A stretch of 64,000 bases of DNA from assembly GCF_947623445.1 (NCBI RefSeq), contig NC_135241.1:5768501-5832500 (forward strand), read 5' to 3'. Source of the DNA: Clavelina lepadiformis. Taxonomy: Eukaryota > Chordata > Ascidiacea > Aplousobranchia > Clavelinidae. Positions 23,201-45,169 of this stretch are shown here, piece after piece (position 1 is the first letter of the stretch; the number at the start of each line of letters is the position of its first letter). Under the pieces are notes generated by a model that saw nothing but the letters and a program-made list of their open reading frames with translations, did not search any database and was not told where the DNA came from. The translations under genes and the position numbers were made by a program.

Positions 23201-24166
23201 AAGTCTGCCTTGGCAAGATAAAACCCCAATGGAAGAAAGCACATTTAAACACAGCACTATTCCTGCAACCTTTGAATCAATAACGAGTCCAGCTACCAGA
23301 GGTAAAATCTACATTATATAAACTTGGTTCTCTCTGAAAGTTGCAGTCACCGTTCCTGATCTATAGCGAGATTTTTATGTTTACCACGTAGAGTGTTTGG
23401 ACTTGTTTGTAATTTTGTATCAGGTTGTTTCGATGAATATGCTGAATGTTCAACTGTATCTGTGTTCTGCGGTATCGTGGCGAATGTAACCGAAAGTTGC
23501 CGCCTAACGTGTGGCGTGTGTCAGGTGGCAAGTACTGTGCCGGCTGGAACAATCTCGGTCACACCAAGAACCACTCAACTAGCTACGACAGGTAAAAAGT
23601 TGCAATTGACAAAAATGGAATACTAAGTACCTATATGCCTTCACCTTTACGCAAATACCTATCCAGTAAATTTCTAACCGATCTGTTACAAAAGCAGCTT
23701 CAGTCAAATGTGAAGACACTTTCCCGAACTGCGCTGAAATGCTCTTAGGCTGTAAGCAGCCTCAAACGGTTGCTTTTCTCAGCAGAACGTGCAAAAGAAC
23801 ATGCGGTTTTTGTAGCGATGAGGTAGAGCTGACAACAATGAAACCTACAGAAGCTGCAAGTAAGTTAACATTCTCTGGCGGTTTCACAAAAAAGTCAATG
23901 GGTAAATTTCAAATCCAGTTACGCATATACCCTGGTGTTCTTTGAACAAAGGAAACAACGGTTACAACTTCCTGAGCATTCATATAATGAGCCTTCTGCC
24001 TACCATTTAATTTAATAACCGTAAGTAATTTGTTTAACAGAACCATGCAACGACACCGTAGAGGTTTGTCAAACTTGGGCAAACGCAGGGTTTTGCGATA
24101 CATATATTTATCCACAAATGGAAGAGTATATGAAAGTGCATTGCAAAAACTCTTGCAAATTATGTG
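20231..24166 (+). other. N-terminal region of the mosaic protein: signal peptide, ShKT1-6, mucin-like segment
   Basis: Exons: 20231-20326, 20426-20630, 20744-20896, 21024-21188, 22254-22799, 22912-23301, 23424-23591, 23698-23859, 24041-24166. A VKR and an EKR site precede the first ShKT (Cys at about residue 63) and could be processed by a proprotein convertase. ShKT1 and ShKT2 fill exons 2 and 3. Exons 4-6 encode about 360 residues dominated by Thr, Ser, Val and Ile, a likely O-glycosylated stalk; ShKT3 ends exon 5. ShKT4, 5 and 6 occupy the next three exons, with short Thr-rich linkers. The 99-nt intron 20327-20425 is a multiple of three with no stop codon, so it could be retained. Confidence 0.82.
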
Positions 24167-27100
24167 GTGAGTACAATACGATGTTGCAACTACTTTTAAA
24201 GCGAAAACCAGTTCGCATAAGACGGTCATTGGTCACCCTCAGTACAGCGTTTATGGTTGAAACGAGTTTTTAAATTTTAGATGTCAGCAGCTGGTCCGAG
24301 TGGTCGCAATGTAGCACGAGTTGCGGTGGAGGGGAAAAAACCAGACAACGACCTTGCAATGAAGGTAATGGAGGGAAGGGTAAATTTTATAGACAAAAAG
24401 AAAATTATAGCAAACCTATATACATAAACATCTACATATAGTTCCAGTTGGTGTAATAATTTATTTAGGTAGTTAGGCTAAGTCGTTCATCTTTCTGTTT
24501 TAGTGGGCTGTACTGAGCCAGTGATTGAACGACGCGAATGTTCCAGTGAAGTTTGTCCATTAGAGCCCAACAAATGCGTTGACCGAATGTCTACGAGGTC
24601 TTGTGTCCAGTACAAGGAAAAGGGTAAGAAAATATCCAGGCATATGTTCGACGTTTTGAAAAACAAACAAGCATTTGATTATTGTCAGGTGCATGCAACC
24701 AGGAACCCATCGATATTCTTTGCAACGCAACTTGTGGGTTCTGTTCAAATGACCCCCCTGCAGGCAACAATACTTCAACGGGTAATGAGCTTGGTTGGCT
24801 ACATTTCGATCAGTCTATATATAAACAAAAACTTACAACAACAATAATAGATAATCATGCACTTGCAATGTTCTTAAAGGCAGTGCATTTGCTCATATTT
24901 CTCATATTAATTGGTAGAAATTTCAGGTAATGAAGTATGTGAAGACCAGCACGAACGATGTACGAATTGGACGGAACGGGGATTTTGCCGTCAAACCTAT
25001 TCAAACTATATGAAAGCAAATTGCCCCAAATCTTGTGGATTATGTGATGGTGAGTGAATTGTTACATTCGAACTCTCATTGGCGAGTGCTTGCATAATTT
25101 ACATCCTTGTGTTTTCAGTATGGCTACAATGGAGCGGTTGGTCGCTGTGCAATGCTACATGCAATGGTGGGGTACAAAGCAGAAACCGAACTTGTGCAAT
25201 AGATAAATGTGTCGGAGAGACAACTGAGATGACAACGTGCAATACATTTCAGTGTAATAGTAAGTTTAAAGAAAATATAGTCTGAAAAAAATGTGGAAAT
25301 GGTTCATGCAATAGACCTAATCCAAGCAAGTACACTTGCCTAGGGAACAGTTATGTGCCTAAATTACTGTATTTATACTTAGCCTGTGTCGACCAAACAT
25401 CTAGCTGTTCTTTGCTGGAAAAGGTCGGAAAATGTCGAGAAGTTCTCTGGAAGTATATGTGCAAAAATACCTGTGGGCTATGTGCGGAGCCCCCAATGAC
25501 AGGTAGACGTTATACCACTCATTTATTAACAGTTATTTTTGTTGGTTGTGAATGAGTTGGTTGGTAGTTAGACACTGACTTGTGACATAAAATATATTTT
25601 AGGTCGTTGCGCCGACACCAGACAGGAATGCTCGAACATCACTTTGAGCAGCCAATGCTCAAATCCTTCCGTAGCCAACGCATGTCCAGTAACATGCGGA
25701 AAGTGTAATGCTCCAACTGAAGCAACCCCCATTACAACAAGTGAGGACGACTGGCTTGAAGTTTGTTTTTATGTCATGATCTCCCACTTGTTTGCAAGCG
25801 GAATATCGTTTATATAGCACTAATCAATAACTTCACAATGTTTGTGATTGAGGTACGCGGCGTCCGCAGAGCTGCGTAGATAACGACACTAATTGCCCGC
25901 TTGTTGCAAAATTGGGTCAATGTTCGGACAATCGAGTTTCCAGCACCTGCCCTTTCTCCTGTGGAGTGTGCGTAAAGAAATTCGCCGGACCCTCAGATAC
26001 TTCCGACAACGAAGCACCAGAATGTATCGACCGACTGAGCGTGTGTGCTAATCTTACTGCTGAGTGTGGAAACTCACTTGTGCGGAGTTACTGTCCCAAA
26101 TCGTGTGGACTTTGCCAAGAGCAATCAAGTATGTCTTGAGAAACATAACCGAAATATTTGCCAGAATAGACGTTGTTACGTATAAACCTGTAAGCTATTA
26201 GCATTTTCTACTTCAACTGTTTTCCCTTTAAAAAATTCTTATGTATACGTCACAGATTATGAATGTGTCGACATAGACTCGACTTGTCCAAAACTTGCCA
26301 GGTTAGGGCAATGTCAAGTAAGCTCATTGGTTGCTCAAAGTTGCAAGAAGTCCTGTAATCCTTCTTATTGCGAAACGCAAGTTCCAACTCTGATTCCTGA
26401 AAAACCCATCGCAATATGTGAAGATAAAAACCTAAACTGCGCCATCTTAACGACTTATTTCAGTTGTAGCAACCAGCTAACGGCTGATTCTTGTCCTAAA
26501 ACATGTGGCACTTGCATCGAACCTACCGCGACCAAAATACCTCAGGGTGAATTTTTTGAAATAATTTACAATAATTTATACTGTATAACGACTTGAAATC
26601 AGGAAAAAATAAAGTATACGTGCTTAACATGGTTTTTCTTACAACGTTTTTCGATAGTTCAGAACCATTTTCAATTTAAAAAATGGTTTAGGTCCCACAG
26701 AATGCAAAGATAACCACACAAAATGTCGGGAATACCATGCAGTCGGGAGGTGTCAGAATATGTTTATTCAGCATATCTGTCCATACTCTTGTGACTCGTG
26801 CGAGGATGTGGAATATATCCCACCCGCCTGTGAAGACAAATTTGGCAGTAGTTGCAGATATATGGAGTCAAAATGCAGCTCTTCAATTATGAAGTTTGGT
26901 TGTGAAAAAACCTGTAAGGTCTGCGATGAATGTCAAGACAGGAATACGGCAGCATGTGAAAGTTTGGCCGACGTTGGAATGTGTTCTCGCGGAAATTTCC
27001 AGGCACTTTGCCCGCGGACTTGCAACGTGTGCGCCGATGATACTATAAACGGTAAAATAAGACAAGATTTATTGATGACCTTCTTTTGCTTTTGGCGGTT

Positions 27101-30100
27101 ATGTTTACGTTAAGTTTTTCACGTCACTTTCGCATAACTAAACCATGAATAGGTAAACTTTGAGGTCCAACCTTCTAGTGCTTAACATGCAACCGTCGTT
27201 GAAATGTTTCTTCACTTTATCTATTTACAAGGAAATGATAACGCTGATGGTCGACTGGAAGTTTGTAAAGATGACATAAGTGAGTGTGCATTCTATGAGC
27301 AGCAAGGTCTTTGCAAGAACCAACCATTGATTCAAACCATGTGCAAAAAGTCATGTGATTTATGCCCTGCAACTGGAACAGGTATTGCAGAGTTTTTGTT
27401 TTTATTAAAGAAATATTTGTGAAACATTAATTACCAATATCATTCTTCAAAAATCTCTGCGTTCTTTGTTTAACGTTTGTGATTTCCTCACTTCAGCTGC
27501 AGATTTTCCCTGCGAGGACTTCAGCGCTCAGCAGTGTCAACTTATTAAGACTTTGGGCCAATGTCAACTTCACACGGAAACCTCGATGACATTTTTCTGT
27601 GCGAAATCGTGCGGACTTTGCCAGCGACCAAACGTTAAAAAAAGTTGGTATACCTAAGCCTATAACATGTCCTACTATTAAAAAACAAATCGTTATGTTA
27701 AAGATTGGGTTAACCAAAAAGCTATTTGGTCAAAGTCACATCTGTAACTATTAAGACTTGTTCTCGATGTGAAAAATGATCGGTTTACGCCTTGCCGCAA
27801 CATTCAAATAATATTTTCTTGTCCAGCCGTGCCACAGTGCAGAGACGACGACCCGTTCGAATGTAACCAGTATAAGGGATTGTGTTCTTATCAATCAATC
27901 TGGACAAAATGCAAACAGACTTGCAACAAATGTGATGAAATTGATCAAGAAGGTGCAGCAAATGACGGCGGTGAATATGATTATGGTATGCATACTTTAG
28001 AGGCTACATTTTATGGAACTGACTGCTGACTTAAACATGGATGAACAAAGGTATTTTTTGGATATTTTTCTCGCTATTGTGGCTACAACGGTACAAGTTC
28101 ATGTTCTTTCAAAAATCTTTTCTAGAGGAAGGTTGTCAGGATAACATGGTCCACTGTTCGAAACACAAAGGCTACTGTGGCATGGAGAGGGTGGGGAACT
28201 ACATGGACTCGATGTGTCCGAGAACGTGTGCAGCATGTCGGAAAGGTAAGGCGACGTATATAGGACAAAATTACTTTGTTATATCGGAAAGACCAAGATA
28301 ACAAGAGGACAGGATCGAAAATCTAATGAAATACTTAAACGACAGATAAACATTGTAAACGTTGTTATGCCCATACTGTAGTATACGCTATAACCAATGG
28401 TCCATTCGACTTCTGCAGTAGGCACCTGGAGCAAGTGGGGATCATGGAGCGGCTGTAGCAAGAGTTGCCACGACCAACCAGGGACCACGAACTTTCCGAC
28501 ACGCACCCGAGCAAGAACCTGCAAAGACGGTGCTTCCTGCAGCGGAAATGATACAAAGATTGGGTTCTGCAACAAGGATGCTTGTCCTTTAGAAGATGAT
28601 CCTGCTGGAAATGGTAATGCTACTTTCTATTAGGAATAGAAATGTTTTGTTTCAAAGTTTTGAATACCGTAACTCTTACTAGAATCTCTTGCTTAATATT
28701 TTACACTTCGTAGCTCCTGTCGCGTGTGTCGATAAAGATGCCCAATGCAGAAAGTGGAAGGAGAAAAAAAGATGTCGTGAACAAAGATACAAAAACCAAA
28801 TGCAAAACGTTTGTCCTTTGACATGCGGCTTTTGTGAGCCACGTAGGTTCTTACTCTTAACTTTTAAATTTGAGATTGAAATTTTGTACCATTTTAGTTT
28901 AATCAAATGTCTAACCATGCGTGTCTGTAGAGTTAATATGGTCAAACTGGAGTGACTGTAATGCTACTTGCGGAAATGGAACGCAAACCCGAACTTTAAA
29001 ATGTGAAGTGGAAAACAAGTGTCGTACTAATCCTAATTTTAACACTACCGAACAACAAAACTGTTTCATTAAGGTGATAATGGAAATTTCTTGAAACTAT
29101 TAATGTGTCTCATTGACATGGCAAAAGCTACCAACCGTACTGGATATAGAAAACTTGTTCATTCTTTTAGCCTTGTGAATCCTGGTCGACTTGGTCGTCG
29201 TGGTCGAATTGTTCCGCAACTTGCGGAACTGGTACCAAACTCCGTATCAGAACTTGCTCGGACGGCGAGGCTGGCGGGAAAATGTGCCCCGGACTTGATA
29301 TTGAAGAGATCGCATGTGCTTCAGATACACCGTGTTCATGTTAGTTAATACGGCTAAGATAGGCGATAAGACTTTCTTCTGTCTCAGCTTGTCTTATTGT
29401 AGCATTCACAACTTTGTCGCGTTTCTTGTCACAAACGCCAGTCTTGTCGATAAGCTGTTTAAAAGCTAATGTCACACAGCTTGGAGCACCTGGTCTCACT
29501 GGAGTGTCTGCAATGCAACTTGTGGACAGGGCTCCAAAACTCGATCCCGGAAATGTCTAAACGCATCTGAAAACTCTACTTGCGCAGGAGAAGCTACAGA
29601 GTCTGATAATTGCAACGGAGTGTCTTGTGTTCTGGTAATTTAACAATACTTAAAAGATAATCTAAATAAAGCTTTAAAACTGAATTTCAATATTCTATCA
29701 GTGGTCTGAGTGGCTGCCATGGAGCACCTGTTCATTGCCTTGTGGGGGACTGGGCACGCAAAAACGCCAGAGGACTTGCTTTGGCGGAAACTTGGCATGT
29801 GGTGATGCAAGTGATGCACGTGAAGAACGCTCATGTGGAAGATTGCAATGTGCACCTTCGGAAATTTGGAGCAATTGGTCAGAGTGTTCCGTTACCTGCG
29901 GCGAATTTGGAGTACAGGAGAGATTTCGATTATGTCCAGGAGAAATGGTATTTAAAAGCTTTTAGCTTCGTTCTTCAAGCCGCGTTAGCGTTAATCCTTA
30001 GTTTGCTGAACTGCTTCGAAACCTTTATATGATCAACGCCAAACAACTGTTGTCTACTCAGGTTTGTCCTGGAAACTCAACTCAAGTTCGTCAATGCGGA

Positions 30101-32323
30101 TCGAATTTACCTTGCATTCGATGGACAGCTTGGACTGGATTTTCTGAATGCACCGTCTCTTGTGGAGGAGGTGTCCAAACCAGAAAAAGACATTGCAAGT
30201 CAAGTATGTGATTCATTTTTGCATGCTGACCTATCAGTATATTTTATAAAGTATATTTCATCTAGGCCTATATGTTATCGTTTTTGTTTTGAAAGAAATG
30301 TCAAAACTTAACAAATCACGTAAACTTTCTAGTTGCACTCGACAAGAGTGGAGAGTGTTCGGGAGAATCGACGCAGTCTATGCTATGCAATTGCAGAGTT
30401 TGCCCCGACGTCGGAGTGTGGTCAGCGTGGGGAGCTTTTGGGGAATGTTCAGTAAGCTGCGGAGGGGGTAATAAGTTGAGGTAAGCGTTTTGCCTTTAAC
30501 ATTTCACGTCTTTTAAAGAAAAGTTAGAATATACAAATTACAATACCTGCTTTAACTATTTTTGCCTGAGATTAACTACAACAAGCTCCATTTAGACGAC
30601 GTATTTGTCTCAACGGTATTCCTGGGCGAGGAGGCTGCCAGGGTCCATCGCACAACGAACAGTCTTGCGGAAAAAACGAATGTCCTTTTGGAAGTTGGAA
30701 CGACTGGACAAGTTGGACAGCATGCAGTTTATCTTGTGGCACGGGAGTACGTTCAAAAGAGAGGTAGGATAGACTTTCGTTTCTAAATCGATTGTTAAAC
30801 AAAGCTAGACATAAAAAATATCGGACATTTATTCACTTAATATATGCAACTGGTCAAGCCTATTTTTCAATTTCTCATTTACACAGAGTTTGCATCGACG
30901 GCGAGGCGGGGGTAAGCGGATGTCCAGGTTTAAACGAGGTTGTTGAGTTGTGCAACAACCAATCATGCCCAGTTTGGTTTTGGCTAGATTGGTCTCCTTG
31001 CAGTACCTCGTGTGGCAATAATGGAATACGACAACGAAACAAAACATGCCTAGACCCATTAAGTAAGCAAAATGCCAGCCTTCAATCAAGGCGCATTATA
31101 GAAATTGATCCAATTATTTTGTTTGGTTTTTGGTGCTAATTTGGCTGTTTTTCTTCAGGTAAGGAAACGTTGAATGAATCATTCTGTGGGCCAATAGTAA
31201 ATATGGCCGAAGAAACACCTTGCAACGTTCGTGTGTGCCCCACCTGGGGTACGTGGGGTAATTGGAGTGAATGTACCGCTTCATGTGGCGTGGGATGGAC
31301 CGGTAGGCAACGAGTGTGCTTAAATGGAAGAGCTGGGGACACTGGATGCGACGATGGCGACGCACAGGAAAAGGAATCGTGTAATGAATGGGACTGTCCA
31401 AGTTGTAAGTTAATAGAATGCCGTCAGTAATTTGTAAATCAATGATTTCATTTCCGCAAAATATCCTTGTGCTTCTTATAACGCATGTGTAGCATGTGTG
31501 TCGGCTCATGTAAGGGTTTGACTGCTGCATTTTCAAGTGTTGTTGTTAAAACATGAAGGCTGTACTGTTGTTTTTTCAGCTTGCCCAGCCGTTCCCATGC
31601 AATTGATCAATGCTCCTGGAGCTTTGTTTTCCGCTTCCAGCGAACTGGAGGGATTTGAAGCCTATCGCAGCATCATGAATACAGACTTTGCTTGGTGTCC
31701 GAAAGCTAGTGACAATGCTAAATGGATTCAGGTAGATAAATGATCTGTGCCTGTTATTCCTACTTCTGAATTTCCTTATCATTTCATTTTTATTATGAAG
31801 CTTTATCAAATGCTTAAATGTACTTCAAACTTGTCTTGCAGATTGACTTACGTATTGCCTACTCTGTGGCTGGTATATCCGTACAGGGCTATCTAAATGA
31901 ATCAACCGGCCAACCGTTTTGGGTATCTCGTTTTCAGGTGCTATACGAAAACAGTAAAGGTAAATTTAAGCCCCTCCTGGATAACACTGGTGGTGCAAGA
32001 ACCTTTATAGGGCCTGTTGGACCAATAGAGATAGCAACGAGGTATGTCAATAGTGGATCTTGAAACTCATTGCTTTGTGCACTTCGGTGAATTTCGTGTT
32101 ATTTGCTGTTAGGCTACGTTTTTACGCAAATAGGCTATAACGTAAGATCGTTTAGGAAAATATTTTATTTTTAATCAGGCATTGGGAACCAGTGGAATCA
32201 CAAAGTTGGAGGGTTAAAGTTTTATCAGTTGAGCCCAGAAGAAAGGGCTGCCTGCGTATGGAGTTGCTTTCATGCCAAGGAAATCCAACTTTCGGTGGGG
32301 CTTTATCTGAAGTGGCAAAATGA
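20231..32323 (+). CDS. Giant secreted mosaic protein: ~22 ShKT domains, mucin-like stretch, ~13 TSP1 repeats, C-terminal F5/8C (about 37 exons, ~2248 aa)
   Basis: The first exon encodes a signal peptide (hydrophobic residues about 2-20). Thirty-seven exons joined by GT-AG sites give 6747 nt in a single closed frame, stop TGA at 32321-32323. Order: ShKT1-2, Ser/Thr-rich region, ShKT3-6, TSP1-1, ShKT7-8, TSP1-2, ShKT9-21, TSP1-3, ShKT22, TSP1-4 to 13, discoidin domain. Exons from 20744 to 28842 are all phase 1-1, as expected for exon shuffling and tandem duplication. ShKT is a six-cysteine fold named after a sea-anemone peptide and is common in extracellular animal proteins; TSP1 and F5/8C modules bind glycans, matrix or membranes. 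No transmembrane segment or GPI signal is visible, so a matrix, tunic, mucus or haemolymph protein is inferred. The exon list is in the four sub-entries below. I know of no named protein with this architecture. Confidence 0.9.
21331..22052. mobile_element. Diverged long-inverted-repeat element in intron 4 of the mosaic-protein gene
   Basis: AATCAAAGAGTAGTTG at 21334-21349 is the exact reverse complement of CAACTACTCTTTGATT at 22035-22050. The similarity continues inward for about 80 bp with mismatches (for example GTAAGTATACTGAAGAAAGG against the complement of the segment ending near 22030, and a TAGTG-TTAAGCA motif in both arms). TTAA lies at both outer edges (21331-21334 and 22049-22052), which could be a piggyBac- or Kolobok-type target duplication, although the arms are one base out of register there. 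It is about 720 bp with no ORF of note. Older than the other two elements. Confidence 0.6.
24281..28842 (+). other. Central region: ShKT7-22 interleaved with TSP1-1 to 3
   Basis: Exons: 24281-24364, 24504-24623, 24689-24781, 24927-25049, 25119-25259, 25383-25502, 25603-25740, 25853-26128, 26256-26546, 26692-27051, 27232-27381, 27497-27643, 27827-27985, 28126-28245, 28419-28613, 28714-28842. Most exons hold one ShKT in the pattern C-x-D...C...C...C-x-x-[ST]-C-x-x-C. Exons 25853-26128 and 26256-26546 hold two each, and 26692-27051 holds three. TSP1-1 is split between 24281-24364 and 24504-24623, TSP1-2 is 25119-25259 and TSP1-3 is 28419-28613; each shows W..W..C...C. ShKT7 is split by the intron at 24624. 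ShKT13 has wider spacing between its last two cysteines. Confidence 0.85.
28931..31404 (+). other. Tandem thrombospondin type 1 repeats 4-13
   Basis: Exons: 28931-29073, 29171-29339, 29480-29634, 29702-29947, 30062-30203, 30333-30480, 30596-30763, 30887-31062, 31159-31404. About ten TSP1 repeats follow one another with typical motifs such as WSNWSECSVTCG and WSAWGAFGECSVSCGGG. The WxxW motifs are C-mannosylation sites and the CSxxCG motifs are O-fucosylation sites in this family. Unlike the ShKT part, intron phases here vary (0, 1, 2) and introns often fall inside a repeat, so this block has a different duplication history. Confidence 0.88.
31580..32323 (+). other. C-terminal F5/8 type C (discoidin) domain
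   Basis: Exons 31580-31731, 31842-32041 and 32179-32323 encode about 165 residues. They begin CPAVPMQLI and include AKWIQIDLRIAYSVAGISVQG and FQVLYENSKGKF, and end with LRMELLSC. The first and last cysteines would form the usual closing disulphide. The Trp-Ile-Gln-Ile-Asp-Leu core and the final MELLSC are typical of discoidin domains, which bind phospholipid, collagen or sugars through loops that cannot be assigned from sequence alone. Confidence 0.88.
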
Positions 32324-34870
32324 TAGTAGGCTATAACAATTAATGGTTTTTTAAACTTTTTAACACGGCATAATTAATGTGTAAGTAGGATAATGGGCAA
32401 TCACCATACCAAATCGACCATTGAGTTACAATTAGCGTGATAATTGTCAGTTTTAAATTTGTAGGATTGCAATACGAGGGATCATCATTATAATAATCTG
32501 ACGATTACATGGACAACCATTGTTTGTAGCATTCATGTAAATGTTGTGCGCTTGCTGTCAAAATATTTTGAGATATTGTTTGACCTGGTGGTGAATTGGT
32601 TGGGTATAGCCTACTGGCTATTGCAATTTATGTATCGTCAGATGTGAACAGTTTGTAATAACCTGCTGCGTTTATATCACATATGAGTTAATAACAACAT
32701 TAACTTTATTTTGTATTACCCAATTGCACATTATCTTATCTTCATTTTAGATTAACCTTTACTTTTGTTGCAAACAATTTCAACTTTCATAACTTTTTAA
32801 TGCAAAGTAACAATTTTTAACAGGAACATTTGTAATACAATTAACAGCGTAAATTTTCTTTTCTGATTACTAACTTTTATTTGATGAAATTGCTAAATGA
32901 GTTTTAGCATTTTGTCCAGCTTATGGTTTAGCTGAAATCAATATAAATCGGGTTAAATAGCATTGCAGACTTTAATTGGAATTCTTATTGGTTTAAAGTT
33001 TTGGTAGGCTATAAAAGAGGTTTTTACACTGTAAAAGCTTATAGCCTACATGTTTTGCAGCATTTTTTGTATTTCCTTTTAGACTACGTTTTGTGGGCAC
33101 TTTTGGACGGTGTCATTGTATTTTTTAAAATAATGTTTTGTGCTATTAATCACTTTTTTGCGTTTCGCTTTTTTAAATAAAATTACTTTTTCCTAAATTT
33201 TTATTTGTTTCTAACTTGTACTTTCCCCATGTATCCATAGTAAGATAAATTTAGTGATTTGCGTATTGAGATATTTGCGATAAAAATTATTTTCACCTGA
33301 ATCTAAGCAAAATATCTAATTAGGTACTTCGCTCCCATTTTAATTAGAAAATAGATATTCAGTTTGTGGTATCATGACTCTCCAGCAGGGTTATTTACAA
33401 TTTACCGTCTCAAATTTACTCAAGCGTAACAGTAGTAAAGGCAGCGGTTTTGACCCAAGATTTGAAACTTGGAGCATTGGTTTAAGCTATAGACTTAGTC
33501 AGTCACTTATGCTGCTGTTGTGTGTGTGACCAGTTGAGTATAAGGACTTTGTGGATGCGATTTCGTGCAGATTACAGCACATTGTATTTTGTATTGTTTA
33601 TTTTTCGCCATTAACTGTGCGGAGCGAAAGGTAAGATGCTAACCGTTGTAGACTTGTTGACTTGTAGTTATAGCACAATAAAACACATGCTGACAAGCAG
33701 CAGGAAAAAGTGGCAAAGCCCAAGGGCTTAAAACACGTAAGATAGGCTTAGATCTTAGATAACAATAACAGAATTGTGTTATAAGATGGGTAGGTTTGCA
33801 TGCATGCTAACTTACCATGGCCACCAAACCCACAAAATAGTTCCTAAGTTTAACGAACTTAAAACCATAATATAACAAATAAAGAAATAACTACTGTACA
33901 CTATTGTTGGATACAGTTTGCATTAAAATGTCAGCTGATCTGGGAACATAAGCAAAATACACAGGCCTGCAAGGCACAGGCTATGTCTGTATGTCTTGAT
34001 GTTACATAAATGACATATAGCTACAGGCTGGCTCTGACTCGCAGAACAGTAGGACTGGATTTCCGACCATCGTGCCATTTAATATCTTTGCGACCATCAT
34101 TCACACCGGAAAGTTAAAACTTGTTTTTTTTAAGTTTCTTATTTTTGCATTCGTACCTCTTAGACAAAAACTCATTAGTGCTATATTCCGGTCGGCCCGC
34201 ACATTTTGGAATGAGAACATAGCCTGGCTAACTCTAATACGGTATTATTTGTATGATCTATAGGTCTGATAGTACTATTGCATTAACAGAAAAAAATGAG
34301 AAATGTTTTAACTTTGGTACACCTCACATGCCCGTAATTCTGTAGCCTATGGAAAGCTTGTATTTTAGCACAGGAGATTTATACCAAAAAGTTAAGATCT
34401 ATGTTTTACGCCATGCCAGGATTAGAACTCTAATAATTTTCCAACAAAGTTAATTCCTACTTTAATAAATGAAGCTGATTCTAAGGACGAGTTGGCTTCG
34501 CTCTGATTTATGCGTGCCACTGTCAAGGGAATTTAACTGCATTTGCAATCTTTGGATGCCTGTTTCTTGTAACACAATTTTATGACACTACAACTTTGGA
34601 TGGGGCTGGCAATTTTGACGAAGTTGGAACATCCCGGCTTTAGGTCCTTCAGACGTCTCGCCCAATTATAATGCTAGTTATGAATTTGTTAGATAATGTC
34701 CAGTAATAGATCAATTACTTTAATAGCATCAGATGACAGCATCAAATTGCAGTCTGGATTTATAATCACTTGCTTGTCTGATAGGTACGTGCTTTAAAGT
34801 GCTTTTTAGGGTTTTTAGAGAAAATACTTAAGTGAGTATTACAATAATACCCTAAGCAGGATACTCTGAC
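32324..34870. other. 3' UTR and intergenic DNA before the CCDC171-like gene
   Basis: About 2.5 kb, AT-rich, without a convincing gene. AATAAA near 33176 is a candidate polyadenylation signal. CCCTAAGCAG ends near 34859, twelve bases before the next ATG, and looks like a splice acceptor with no visible upstream exon, which would fit spliced-leader trans-splicing. Confidence 0.4.
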
Positions 34871-45169
<10,299 letters not shown>

